A stretch of 64,000 nucleotides of DNA from Guillardia theta CCMP2712 (lineage: Eukaryota; Cryptophyceae; Pyrenomonadales; Geminigeraceae). Location: positions 303,010 to 367,009 of the forward strand of contig NW_005434640.1 of the NCBI RefSeq assembly GCF_000315625.1, read 5' to 3'. This document shows positions 31,972 through 46,913 of the stretch, one piece after another. The position numbers were made by a program, and so were the translations under genes. The notes under the pieces were generated by a model. The model was not told the DNA's origin. It did not search any database and saw nothing but the letters and a program-made list of their open reading frames with translations. Position 1 is the first letter of the stretch. Every line of letters starts with the position of its first letter.

Positions 31972-32730
31972 TACTGACCGCTGCTTGGATCACCCCCGAG
32001 TACCCCTGAATCTCCCATGCAAAGGACCCCTACAGAGCCCATCGAAGAGATGTCAAAAGTTTGATGGATCGGACTCAGAACGTTGAAAACCGTCGAACAG
32101 TCGGCGCTCATCAGACGGTTACTGTCCGATCGGGCTCAGTCGCGGGGTGAACTTCGACGGCTGTTGTGCCCGGCCGGGCCTGCCCATTATGGCATGGTGC
32201 TGTCCCATTGTGACTCAGGCTGTGCGACAGTTCCAGCACTGGCACAGCGGCAGGGTCACTGAAGCCTCCGAGCTCAGTCCTCGACCAGACCTGCCTCACC
32301 TTAACTTTGAGTAAAGAGTCCCACTGTCAGTGACAAAATCCTCCGATCTCATCTCACCGCACGCTTAGTTTACTCAAAGTTAAGTTAAACTTAGCCAATA
32401 AGACGCCTACCAGGGCCTGCTCGCCCGGGCGCCCGGGAGCTGCCGCCGGCGCCGGGCCCGGGACTCCGTGACTGACAGTAGTGGTCCGGCTCCCTTTGTA
32501 GTGCCCTGGAGAGAATATGGTTGCTGCTCCTTTCGCGAGCCACTGGGCGGGGAGCAAGAGAAGTACCCTACAAGGAAGACGAGCTCAGACGATGAGAGGG
32601 CAAGTACCGGACTCCTCGAGGATCGCTGCATAACATCTCTTGAAACCCATCGTTAACCTTTGATTTCACGGGCGATACCTTGTTCCCTGCCTTCGCTGTT
32701 TTCCTTAGCTCAAACAAGCTTCATCGCACC
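31972..32730. other. Intergenic with palindromic GC-rich elements
   Basis: Contains the GC-rich block 32085-32480 and a short element with inverted ends at 32301-32389. No exon is supported. Confidence 0.5.
32301..32389. mobile_element. Possible MITE-like element with 15-base inverted ends
   Basis: TTAACTTTGAGTAAA at 32301-32315 and its exact complement TTTACTCAAAGTTAA at 32369-32383 bound 89 bases. The right end continues GTTAAA. The same right-end string occurs once more at 46950-46970. The interior holds a CACTGTCAGTGAC palindrome. It has no coding capacity. A transposon origin is inference; target-site duplications were not seen. Confidence 0.4.
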
Positions 32731-34435
32731 ATGTCTTTGCGGCTGACCGACACTCAACGTGAAGCCCTACGAGAAGCTGCAGATTCCTTCATCCAGGTGA
32801 GGGGAACTAGACGCGGAACGCTCCTCCCTTACATGAGCTGAGCGATAGGGGCTGGAGGATGTAGAGGACAGGCTTTGGGACCTCGAGGCAGCTCAAGTCG
32901 CGTCTGTGCTCGGACAAGTGCTGGGAAAACTCGGCGAGGTGTCAAGCTGGAGAGGTCGAGAGACTCGAGCTGAGCTACTGGCAGGTACTCGGCTCCTTCA
33001 AGGAGAAGCTGCCGCAAAGTTCGGAGCAGCGTCGCAACTTTGTGAGAGAATCCCTTGCCCTGTCCCTGCTGAGGTTTGCCAATCCTTCCAGGCCAAGCAG
33101 TACATCGAGTCCTGTGTGCAACTCCGCAACGACAGCAGCGCTGAACCGCTGGAGGACGACATGTTGGTGAGTCTTGCGGGGGCGTCGGGAGGAAGAAGTG
33201 ACCTGCATGACAGATAGAGGAGATGATGTCGTCTTCTGTACTAGAGGCCGACGAGGCTCGACTGTAAGCGACGAGCTCCCATGACACTGACGGGTTGTGT
33301 GCAGCAATCGTCGTTGCTTGCGGAGATGAGAGGCATCAGGCAAAGAATGAGGAACCGGTCAGGCTGTCAGCACAGCACTAGTTAAGTTTCTTGACGGGTT
33401 CACAGGATGGCAGAGGAGTGGACGGAGGAGACGCAGAGATCGGCGGAGGAGGACTTTGTGCGGCAGATGATGGTGCTAGAGACGATCATCGAAGAGTTGA
33501 AAGAGACCATCACCTCGATCGACGAGGAGGACCTCGTCCAGATGGCCCAGTTTGGTATCTCGTTTGCTCGTTATGTGACCACCACCGCTCGAAAGACTCT
33601 AGAGCGGACGGCGGAGATGGCGCTGGATCAGAATGGTGGAAACATACAAATCTCTGATCGCTTTGAGATGATCGAAGAGGAGGGCGATCGGCAGCGATCT
33701 AGTCAGGGTCGGTCAGCGATGGCGAGTACTGCAGAGACCGAGCAAGCGGAGGACAGAGATCAGAGCTCTCGCAAGCACAAGAGGAGGAGAAAATCTAGAG
33801 CTCGGAGATGTGGAAGGATTCGCTTGATCTGGCCTCCTGTGCGTGCCCAAGTGGTGCAGAGTTTCGTCCCGATGTATCAGCGAGCATTGGTACCCGAAAG
33901 TCACGATCCCTTGAGCTTTGCAGTGATGTGGCTTGCCTTGATGTGCTTTATACCTCTCCTCTTGCTAGCGGTGCTTTCAGTGCCGCTGCTGGTCATGGAC
34001 GAGATCCTTCAGGCGCTCTACAACAAGCTGAGCGGGCAGCTGTCAATCATCGCGGAGGGCGAGGAGGTCATGTTTGCCCTGGTGAGTGCAGGCTGAAGGT
34101 GATAGGCCGGCAAGGGGTTGACAATAGGATGTCGCAGTGGAACGTAGGAAACGCTTGGTACATGCTGGGCAAGATCACAGTGAAGCAATCATATAGGCTG
34201 TTCAAGCGGCAGTGGGACAGGGCAAGAAAAAGTCCCAACGGCACTGCTGAGGTATGGAGGCGGGATGGAACGAAATTTGTTGAGCTACGTTTGACAGTTC
34301 ATCAAAAGCTGTTTTGAGCTTGTCGCGAGGAAGGCGTCAGAGGCAGCCATCACCATCATCAGAGACCCTCTCGCTCCAGTTCGTCTGACCAGAGGTGACG
34401 GCCCAGCTTGTTGCCCGGTTGACATAGAGGGATGA
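32731..34435 (+). CDS. Unknown membrane protein, nine exons
   Basis: Exons: 32731-32796, 32849-32938, 32985-33041, 33092-33166, 33214-33263, 33331-33357, 33406-34081, 34138-34251, 34298-34435. The sum is 1293 bases, 430 residues. Most introns are 46-56 bases. The N-terminal third is helical (LTDTQREALREAADSFIQGL, VLGSFKEKLPQSSEQRRNFA). The middle has IIEELKETITSIDEEDLVQM and a Lys/Arg patch (RKHKRRRKSRARR). A strong hydrophobic segment follows (FAVMWLALMCFIPLLLLAVL), then amphipathic helices (ILQALYNKLSGQLSIIAEGE). One membrane span or re-entrant hairpin is likely. No family is recognised. The 27-base exon 6 was placed by phase and is the weakest point. Confidence 0.65.
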
Positions 34436-34901
34436 CAAGGAGGCGGCAGGCTTTGCTGAGACGCTATGGAGCCAAGTGCAGAGCTACCGCTCATCGTTCC
34501 ATTGAGCCGCCAGGTAACGTAGTCTCGGAGGCTACTAGAGCCTGCCAGGCTGGTCGGGACCGTCTGTGCGGGCGCACGCCGCCGTACGGTGAGTAGCCTC
34601 AGTGAAGAAAACCACTGAGTGATGATCATTGTGCGACGGCTCTGGCCCCGGCAGCTCGCCGCGGCAGCATTTTCGTATTGAACAGCAGTAAAAAGTGAAC
34701 AGTGCCTTTCAGTGTTGAGTAACTTTGAAACTTTCAAGGGTTTTGGTTTTCAGTACATCCGGTCCGTCACAAATTTCAAAGATGCAAATGAGCAAGAGTT
34801 ATCATAATTATACATAATATCTGATGCAAACCTAATGATTTATGTATAATTATATCGATGCGTAGAGTCGACTTCAAAATTGGAGTTTTACAGCAGGCAG
34901 C
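34436..34901. other. Intergenic, GC-rich then A/T-rich
   Basis: GC-rich part with short inverted repeats (GGAGGCTACT and AGTAGCCTC near 34535-34605). From 34760 the sequence is A/T-rich (ATGATTTATGTATAATTATA), which may hold the promoter of the EF-hand gene. Confidence 0.4.
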
Positions 34902-35949
34902 ATGGCGAAGAATCTGAGCGTGCTTGTCCTGCTGGGGGTGAGCTGGTCCCCCTTGTGCTGGGGTTGGTTGCCGCCCCTACCAGGCAGAGCATGTCAAAGT
35001 TTATCAGGCCCAGCCATGATGCTTCCTGCGGGAGCCAGCAGCCATCGCTATGCAGCATCGTGCGTCGGGAGAGAGGGTTGCCGTTTGAGAATGTCGGGAT
35101 CGCCGAAAGAGACTCCGTTGACGGATGAGGAGTGCGACATCCTCGACCTGCCTCGAGGAACCAAGTTGGTCGGGGAGATGAGTGACATCATGAAGGCAAA
35201 GCTCGACGGAAGCAAGACGGTGGGTATGACATGGTGCTGCTTGAATCAGCAATAACAGTAGTGATGATGCAGGGAACTTACGAGAAAACGAACCAACTTA
35301 GATACTTTCAAAACGAGAAGTTCCGCAAGGAAAACTATTTTGGCAAGCAGAAACTGGTGGTGAACGCTAAACGCATGGCGGCGAAGGTGCGCAGAGCAGA
35401 AATCGAAGCCAGGATGGACGCTGGGTATACGTATGAGCAAGCAGGTAGCAACTCATCTCCTTGATAGCTGCAGCATCCTAACCTTTGCTGTCCCTCTTAG
35501 TTGCAGAGGTGGATGCAATCATTCAGGCGTCCAACGAAGGGCTCGAGCCTCCCCCAGTGGCTCCTCCGCAAGGCGCAAAGCCTGTCGATTCGGTGTTGAG
35601 AGAACTTTTCGCAACCATCGATCGGGACTCGAGCGGATACATCACAGCCGGAGAGATTGCTTCTGCCTTCACCAAGCTCCGAGGTCAAGATGCGGATCAG
35701 AATCAAGTCCTTCAGGTCTGACTCGCCCAGCTATTGTTCGAGCTGTCGTTGAAACTCAAGATGTGGCAGGATACCTATGCGGTCTTGACGGCCATGGACA
35801 TAGACATGAACGGGTATGTCGACTACGAGGAGTTCAAGGAAGCAGCAGAGCTGTTTGTCGAGACAGCTTCAGGTACACAGCCTGTGAGGAAGCAGAAGCA
35901 GGGGATGAGCCAAGCTTTCGGGTGGTTGTCAAACATCTTCAAGAAGTGA
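34902..35949 (+). CDS. EF-hand protein with plastid-type leader
   Basis: Exons 34902-35219, 35273-35444, 35501-35706 and 35770-35949, giving 291 residues. The leader MAKNLSVLVLLGVSWSPLCW plus a basic Ser/Arg stretch (SSHRYAASCVGREGCRLRM) fits a signal-plus-transit peptide. The middle is basic and helical (KENYFGKQKLVVNAKRMAAK). Two EF-hand loops follow: DRDSSGYITAGE and DIDMNGYVDYEE, both with intact Ca-binding positions. The last intron has an alternative donor at 35716, which would add three residues. I chose 35707 because it brings the loop spacing (38) closer to the calmodulin value. Likely a calcium sensor in the plastid; the location is inference. Confidence 0.82.
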
Positions 35950-36697
35950 ACAACACGTTAACACGTTTTCACTTCAGCTCGATGTCTTACGGTATGTAGG
36001 GGACCAGAAAATTTTATTTATTCTTGGCAAATTTGCTTGTGGTTGTATTTTTTTTTGACCTACAATGAGGATTGTAAATCGGAAACAAGTATGATGAATT
36101 GTGATTGCAATGTTGTATTAGAAGTCGCTTTGAAATCCGTGGCCATTTCGTGCTTGCTCAAGGCCGACACATCGATAGTGGAAGTTGCATGATGGCAGTC
36201 AGCCCTATACTGTTGGTCAGCTCTCCTGACTTCTACTAATCCTACCTCATACCATCATCCTGATGTTGATTTTGCATGTTCACGATGCAAAGAATAGTGA
36301 GTTAGCCACAGGGATCGGAATTTCTTGTACTGTTTCAGCTTAGTCTGATCGCTGCATCAAAAGCGGGATCGAAACTTAATGTCTCTATCAGTCAAGAGCA
36401 CGTGACATGTGTATCATTGATCAAACTAGAACCATCCTGTATGCCACGACAAGACTGCGAAGGCAGACAACACAAGAAAGTCGTAAGGAGGACAGCTGTG
36501 ATTCGAGTTGCTGTTTCTGATGACAAAGCTCTGCACCGATCGTGCAGACTTCTCAGCACTCTTGTCGCATGAGCTGCCTCGTGCTGCCGACTCACAGAGC
36601 CACGGTCAGGCTTCAAATGATTTGCAGTATTACACTCCAATGGCAGGCCGCCAGGGCTGCGCTGACTGCTACTATCAGCAGCCCGTGGCTTCGGTGA
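35950..36697. other. Intergenic, no feature seen
   Basis: Mixed composition with a T-run near 36050. No supported exon. Confidence 0.4.
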
Positions 36698-37561
36698 TCA
36701 GGGATGTACTCGGCAGCTCCCTGCTGTGAGTGCAGATGGACTCGCCGTCGGAGGCATCCGTTGAGACTCGGTTTGACCCGGGGGACTTTCAACTGCCGTC
36801 CCTGGAACTTGCGGCCGCTCTTGAAAGGTGATCTGATTTGTCGCACATGACGGCACCGGTGTATCCACAAAGCTCCGCGCGCACCCGCTCACGTTGCACA
36901 GCTGCATCGTACACCTGTCGTTGTCACCGACAGGTGTCTCGTCGCCAATGTATCCGTTCTTACACGCGCAGTCGAAGCATGGTACCGTCCCTGATCCCTT
37001 CGTCGCAACTGCAGTGCCTGTCCAAAATGAGGTCAAGAAAGTGTAGCTCTTGTTATCGGATTGCAGCGCCGCGATGATCTCCTCCACCCTGCTCGACCTC
37101 ACTCCGTCGTACACTCCTCTGCTCACCGACGCGTCTACTGCTCCTGTCCGCCACTCGCACAGCTGGGGGGTCTGGAAGCTGTACTGCAAGGAGGTGTTGG
37201 AAAAGTCGATGCTGTAGTCTTTGTTGAGCACGTCGGAGTAAACGAGCTGCCAGCTGGCGGTCGAGTCGTAGTTGGCATTGAGGCAGGTGTAGTACGTGTA
37301 AGGCGCCGAGCACCTGAAGGATGGAACATAAGCATACTGGAAGTCATTCGATGATCCAGTGCGGGGGTATGACTGTAGGTAAGTCTCAAGGATCCCAGTG
37401 TTGTCTCGTAAGGTCACGGCAGTACCATCATTAGATCTCGATTCATAGAGGACGCCAGGCTGCTGGAACGAGAACACCAAAGCTGGGTTGAAGAATCCGG
37501 AGAAGTTGAAAACTTCACATGCCTTCCTGCCAGGACAACCTGCATACCATGTGCCAGGGGC
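36698..37561 (-). CDS. Cys-rich secreted or surface protein, 5' end unresolved
   Basis: Long frame entered through an acceptor-like CTGCCTTCTCAG just before 37561. The start exon is not settled: one upstream frame beginning with MRCDLSFPVLFLLSCGF looks like a signal peptide but does not join simply. The protein is rich in aromatics and paired Cys: GTWYAGCPGRKACEVFNFSG, FRCSAPYTYYTCLNANYDST, QLCEWRTGAVDA, then VPCFDCACKNGYIGDETPVG with CTMQLCNVSGCA. The last part resembles an EGF-like or similar disulphide module and has N-glycosylation sequons. An extracellular role is likely. The last 45 codons have low-quality composition and may be intron read-through. Family unknown. Confidence 0.5.
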   Translation of the reverse strand, partial: APGTWYAGCPGRKACEVFNFSGFFNPALVFSFQQPGVLYESRSNDGTAVTLRDNTGILETYLQSYPRTGSSNDFQYAYVPSFRCSAPYTYYTCLNANYDSTASWQLVYSDVLNKDYSIDFSNTSLQYSFQTPQLCEWRTGAVDASVSRGVYDGVRSSRVEEIIAALQSDNKSYTFLTSFWTGTAVATKGSGTVPCFDCACKNGYIGDETPVGDNDRCTMQLCNVSGCARSFVDTPVPSCATNQITFQERPQVPGTAVESPPGQTESQRMPPTASPSALTAGSCRVHP

Positions 37562-38320
37562 CTGAGAAGGCAGTAGACAAGGAGGAGAAGCCACAAGAAA
37601 GGAGGAAAAGGACGGGGAAAGAGAGATCGCAACGCATTGCAGTAGTGCAGTTTTTTCGGTCCCAGCAGTAGCCCGGCAGACTCGGAGAGGTCAAGGCCTT
37701 CCTGTCCTTCGCTGCTATCTTTGTCCTCAGTGCGCACAGTTAAGTGAAGGCATACTGAGCCAAGTTTGGGTCGGACCGTACCGTCCGGCGGACTCAGTCC
37801 GATATACCGTCAGCCTCCCGGAGGCTCGGATCCGATCGGACCGGCGGAGTCGGATCCGGTGACTGCTTTCCGTTTCTATCCGTTACATTTTAGCTGTACG
37901 ACGTTTCATTGCCGTTGTGGAATGGTGGGGGCGGCGGGATGGAGGAGCGACGCGTAGAGGATGATCTTGCATGGGCACGAGGAGGTGAGGGAGGGCTGCC
38001 TGACGTTGTTCATCGACCATTGCTCTCTCTCTCCTGCCCTCTCCCGCTCTCCTGCTCTCTCCCGCTCTCCTGCTCTCTCCTCTCTTCTGAAGCCAAGCTG
38101 ACTTTGATTGGGTAAGGACTTGTTGAAGTGGAGCTGTAAGTTCTGCAGAATCGGGACAGGGATCAACAGCACACACAAGTATTCTCATACGCCTCTTACA
38201 CCCCTTCATGCCTTGCAACTCTTACACCTTCCTCTTCTCGTGCATCTCTTGCACCTTTCTCTCAAAGTTTTCTGACACCTCCCCTCCCATGTCCGGACTG
38301 ATCTTCACTTCCCTCAACAG
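37562..38320. other. Intergenic with GC-rich block and CTCTCCTGC repeats
   Basis: GC-rich block 37760-37870 (GGACCGGCGGAGTCGGATCC) and CTCTCCTGC-type repeats at 38020-38090. Confidence 0.5.
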
Positions 38321-42581
<4,261 letters not shown>

Positions 42582-42756
42582 CCTGACCTGCGATGTGGGG
42601 TTGATTCTTTAGGGAGGGGGTGGGGGGGGGGGAGCAGATTTTGAGAAACTTCTCGTGCGTTTCTCCTTCATCGGTGTTTGCGTTAAACCATATGTTTTTT
42701 CGGACTTGCACTTCTGAACTCTGGTCAACTACTCCTCCTCCTTATCTCTCTCCTGT

Positions 42757-42855
42757 CCTCTCCTCTCCTGTCCTCTCCTCTCCTCTCCTCTCCTCTCCTC
42801 TCCTCTCCTCTCCTCTCCTCTCCTCTCCTCTCCTCTCCTCTCCTCTCCTCTCCTG
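42757..42855. repeat. TCTCC pentamer satellite
   Basis: About nineteen units with two TGTCC variants at the left end. Confidence 0.95.
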
Positions 42856-42929
42856 TGTGTCGTGACTGAAGTTTCAAGTCTCAAGTTCTCGCGCCGTGTT
42901 CCCAGAAAATCTCACCGAAATCTCCTGTG

Positions 42930-43085
42930 ATGCACAGAGGGTAGGGGTAGTGAAAATTTGAATAATTAGTAGGTAGGGTACTGTATACAGGGGTACCATT
43001 GTTCAACAAACACCATACGAATGGTGGGTACTTGAATTTACACCCTACCTCATAAATACTGTGAATTTGCAAGGGGTGGTGGTTG
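42930..43085 (+). repeat. G-run-rich block, copy D
   Basis: Contains GAGGGTAGGGGTAGTGAAAA and GGTAGGGTACTG, the same core string as in copies B and C. Confidence 0.6.
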
Positions 43086-43662
43086 GTAACTTGCAAGACA
43101 AACATGGTGAAAGAAAATTCGCCATTGCTCCTTCCCCTCCCTCCGCTCTTCCCTACTCCTCCTGCTCCCGCTCGGCCTTACTCCTCTACCAACTCCTCCT
43201 CCTGATCCTCCTCCTGATTCTCCTCCTCCTCCTGACTCCGCTCCTGGCCCTGGCACTCCTGTTCTTGCGCTTGGCTCGTGCACCCCAGGGTTCCCTTGCC
43301 TCTAGCACACTTTGGTTCTGCTTCTCCTCCCTCGAGTAGCCCATTATCTCCTTCATTGCTCTTCTCTTTCTCTCCCCCCGCTCTTGTCCTCTACATTCAC
43401 CACCACCTTCCCAATGTCGATCCCTCCCATCCCTTCTGCCCAGTCTGCAAAACATGTCGATACGCGTGTTGCAATCACGGGATCGAAAGGTTGTTGAATG
43501 ATATCTTGTGGCTTTCAGGATCGTTGCCTTGATGGACAAAACTAAATGCCAAGTTATCAGATGAGAGGAAATTGAAAGCTACTTCCGCGCCTGAGATGCA
43601 GTTACTTCAACCCAGCAAATACTCCAGCTCTCAGTGCGTGACCTGTCAAACCGTCCATTGAG

Positions 43663-45679
43663 ATGCCGTCCTCGTCTGCAGCATGTCTACTGGTTGTGTT
43701 GTTGTTCTTGGCGGGCATACATGGCTCGCAGCCTTCGCTCACAAACTCCTCGGCCTGTGACAACCATGACGTACAGTCGATGCGGCCGTCTCTTCCCATT
43801 TCATGGAACCATACCATGGGGATGTTTTGCATGCCCTACACGTTCCTCAAGAGAATGATCCTTGCGCAGCGACAACTTTCCGTCAAGGTAAATCTCGTGA
43901 GCTCACATCCTTCTCTGCCGTCAAGACGATTCATCCGTGCGCTCCCTATCAAGTTCAACCATCTCGCGCGTTTCTGATATCATCTTTTACCTAGCTGATA
44001 TCACAACATGTTGATAAATTCTCTCTCGCGCTCACACTCCATTGCCAGGGACAGGCTCGCAAGGCTGTTGAGGCTGCAAACAACCTTGTGAGCCAGACTA
44101 CTCGCACTCTACCCACTTAATGAGAATTCCAGGCGCTGCTGTTGAGTGTAAACGTCAAGATATTCGTGAGAAGCCTCGTCGGTCTTTCTGCTGTCGCCCT
44201 GTGAGATCTTCTTTTTCTTCTCTCTTTTCCTCCCCCCCCTCCCTCCCTCCCTCCGCCCCTCCCTCGTCCTCATGCTTCGTTCAGGAGCCCATGCGAGCCG
44301 CACGGCCCCGTCCCCTGCTCGTCAGCATTCCTGGCTCTGCGGGTATGAGGCGAAGACCTGTTCAGTGTCTCGCTGCTGCCCTTCCTTCACTCGTGCCCTG
44401 ACGGGATCCTTTGGAAGGATTTCGTTGCTGATCGTGTCAATTTTGCTTGTTCGAGGATCAGAGCAGAGGTGAGAGGGGAGGAGAGAGAAGGAGGAGGGAG
44501 GGCAGGAGAGGGAATCGGAGGAGGGGAATCGGAGGAGAGGCAGAGGGAGGAGGAGGGAGAGGGGAGGTGATCAGAGGGGTTCTGATACCACGACCTCCTG
44601 CAGGCTTCTCATCTTGCAAGTCACGTGATCGCCGTGCTGAGCGACGACTCTTTGATCTCAAGGTGCGAAATGAAGGAGGGATCGCTACTCCCCCTGCTCT
44701 CCTCCCTTCTTCGTCCTCTATCGTTATTCGCCCTCCTTGCTCTCTCCCTTTCCCTTCCCCCTGCCTCCTTCACTCCATTGCAATGATCTTCTTCGTGTCC
44801 GACCCGCTCATCATATTGCCCAGGTCTAAGGCCTTTCTCACATCTCTGGAGAATCGGGAGATACAAGTGATTTGACCTGGTCAAATGACGATGTACACTC
44901 AACTACTTGGGCAGGACCTGTTGAGAGCTTGCAGGCCTGACGTCCACCTTTCCTACTTCTCGTCAGTCCAGTTCCTCTCCGCGTGCCCAAGAATAGGTGA
45001 AGTCAGCGCGATCGCCTCTCCTGCTGATGTACATCGCCCCAGTGAACCTGTCGGGCATCCACGAAATCGCTCCGTGCAAACCTGAGAACCTGACCTTGAA
45101 GGGAAGCACCAACGTCTCCTCCTGCTCCTGCCTCGGCTATGCTGGGCTGAGAATGTTTGTCAAGCTTCTGGTGGAGGTGAATGCTCCCCATCGCTGCCCT
45201 CTCTTTGCTCTTCATGCTCCCCTCCCAGCACCTGTCCTTGCCTCTATCCTCCCTCCTGCTTCGAATCATGGATCCTTTCCTTACACTCCCTCATCCCTCG
45301 CTTCTTAATAGATTCTGTCCTTTCATTCCCCCTCTCTCCCCTTCCTCCTTCACCGTTATGCAGGAGACTCTGGACGTAAAGTTCAGCGTCTTTGAGGACG
45401 AGATCGTTTCCGACCAGGTCCGCGCGGCTGCTCATGGCATCGTTGACCAGCAGCTCCCAGGTGAAGCGCCTGGTGCAGCTCTCGGGCACGGAGACGCAGC
45501 ATGGACGGGCGGCGATGGCAGCACAGGACTCGCTCTTTCACATCAAGCTGGTGAGATTCCATGTGTTTGGAGACGTGCTGGGAATGACCAGGAGGCGCCA
45601 GGGGTTCGACAAGTGGGGGAAAATCTACAAGATCTCCTACTCCATCCAGAGCGTCCAGCATCCGAAAGCCGTTAGCTAA
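43663..45679 (+). CDS. Unknown secreted protein, eleven exons
   Basis: Exons: 43663-43887, 44049-44087, 44133-44200, 44285-44342, 44418-44468, 44604-44662, 44824-44866, 44915-44996, 45043-45176, 45364-45417, 45461-45679. The sum is 1032 bases, 343 residues. A clear signal peptide opens it (MPSSSAACLLVVLLFLAGIH). Later segments are PYTFLKRMILAQRQLSVK, ALLLSVNVKIFVRSLVGLSA, HLASHVIAVLSDDSLISRSK, FLTSLENREIQDLLRACRPD, GIHEIAPCKPENLTLKGSTN and RFHVFGDVLGMTRRRQGFDK. Alternation of strand-like and helix-like pieces suggests a folded enzyme domain, but I do not recognise the family. Exon 4 (44285-44342) has the least natural sequence and may be mis-spliced. The last exon is read straight through to TAA at 45679. 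Confidence 0.55.
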
Positions 45680-46299
45680 GCCCATGCTCGACTTACATGT
45701 CCGTAGCAATTCAATGTATCAGAGTCACGTGCCTGATCTTGGCGTTGCTATTGAAGATTCTTAACTCCATGTCTGTGAAACATCGTGTTGACTGACATAG
45801 CAACTTGGTTCAGAAGTATGTCTGCAGCACCGGGCCAAGACTTATACCGCCACACATCATCCACACGTGGCAGGGAAAAGCTTTATGTCCTAGCGAGCAG
45901 CAGTAGCCTGCTCTGCTTGTTGTGTTTCAGTGAACGCAACTCCTGATTGTTCTAGTAATTTATCTTGTCCTCGAAGTTGTGTGTGCACGAATGTCGAAAC
46001 CCCGCGGTTTTCGACATTTCCCTTAGACCTAACGTTTCTCGGGCATTCCAGCCGAAACAATAATTACCTTCCTAAAACTTGTCTGCTTGTGATTTGTGTT
46101 TCAGCAAAATGGCTTAGAGCAGACATAGAATCAAAAGCTCGCAGAAGATTCTTCCGTCTGGAATAATCTGACAAGAAGGAAAGCATTGATAATCCCTGTA
46201 CTTTTCAAGGATTACTTTCAGCAGGTTTTGGAACTCAACAAATTCCATGCGTTGAATTTCGAGATCGTACTTTCCGCATTCATCAGCCCTTGAGCCATC
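45680..46299. other. Intergenic
   Basis: A minus-strand frame at 46114-46305 (EIQRMEFVEFQNLLKVILEK) reads like protein but has no visible gene context. Nothing else is supported. Confidence 0.35.
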
Positions 46300-46657
46300 A
46301 TGCAAGCATTGTTCACAGAAATATTTGTTCCTGTGCTGTTTGACGACCAGCAGGGCTCAAACGATTCGGAATCAGGCTGGAAAGGTGACAGGGGCGAAGG
46401 ATGGTGGGGGAGGATGTATCAGGTGGAGAAGTCGGTAGCTCCAGAAGCCAAGAGCATACACCGTTGACTGGAAGCACCTTGCTTTCTTTCCAAGGACGTA
46501 TGATCTCGTTGCTGTGCAGCACGGCACGGAACTGCAAGTGCTTTTAGATTTGAACGAGCTGGTGATTGCAATACACTCGAGAGTGGACAAAGGAGGCAAC
46601 TTCATCGTACACGAGGTACTGCATCGAGGCACTGCTGCCCTTGGGACGATGACTTGA
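46300..46657 (+). CDS. Small unknown two-exon protein
   Basis: Exons 46300-46422 and 46475-46657 with a 52-base GT-AG intron, in phase, 101 residues. Exon 1 reads MQALFTEIFVPVLFDDQQGS then a Trp/Gly-rich piece (GWKGDRGEGWWGRMYQ). Exon 2 is strand-rich (LAFFPRTYDLVAVQHGTELQ, IHSRVDKGGNFIVHEVLHRG). The intron size matches its neighbours, which supports the model. No family is recognised. Confidence 0.5.
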
Positions 46658-46879
46658 GATTTAGGGATCTGATCACCTGCTCAAGCAGCAATTGCAGTTG
46701 AGTCAAGATCACTGTTCAAGAGAAGTGTTGAACCGCTGAGACTCTGAGTCACAAGCCTGACTGGGTGAGGCTCACGGCCGCCCGGCCCGCTCCCGCCGGC
46801 CCGGATGATACTATGATATCGCCGTGGGGACGATTCAATGATTTGCTTGGAAACTTCCGGGCCTACTACCTCGGAGTCG

Positions 46880-46913
46880 TGACGGTCACGGCGGCCGGCC
46901 GCCGTGACCGTCA
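46880..46913. repeat. 34-base perfect palindrome
   Basis: GACGGTCACGGCGGCC (46881-46896) is followed directly by its exact reverse complement (46897-46912), and the flanking T and A extend the pairing to 34 bases. There is no spacer. It lies in a GC-rich block that also contains TTTACTCAAAGTTAAGTTAAA at 46950-46970. Confidence 0.95.

Larger units (their letters stand above)
42582..43662. other. Intergenic: satellite, G-run block, pyrimidine tract
   Basis: TCTCC satellite 42757-42855, G-run block 42930-43085, C/T-rich tract 43130-43280. No exon supported. Confidence 0.5.

Noticed and set aside
32829-33287. Minus-strand frame antisense to exons of the 32731 gene
   Set aside because: No family signal or splice context, and the plus strand has a phase-consistent exon series.
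35716-35730. A 15-base GT-AG 'intron' that would keep the EF-hand gene in frame
   Set aside because: Too short to be spliced. A 63-base intron (35707-35769) in the same place keeps phase and gives better EF-hand spacing.
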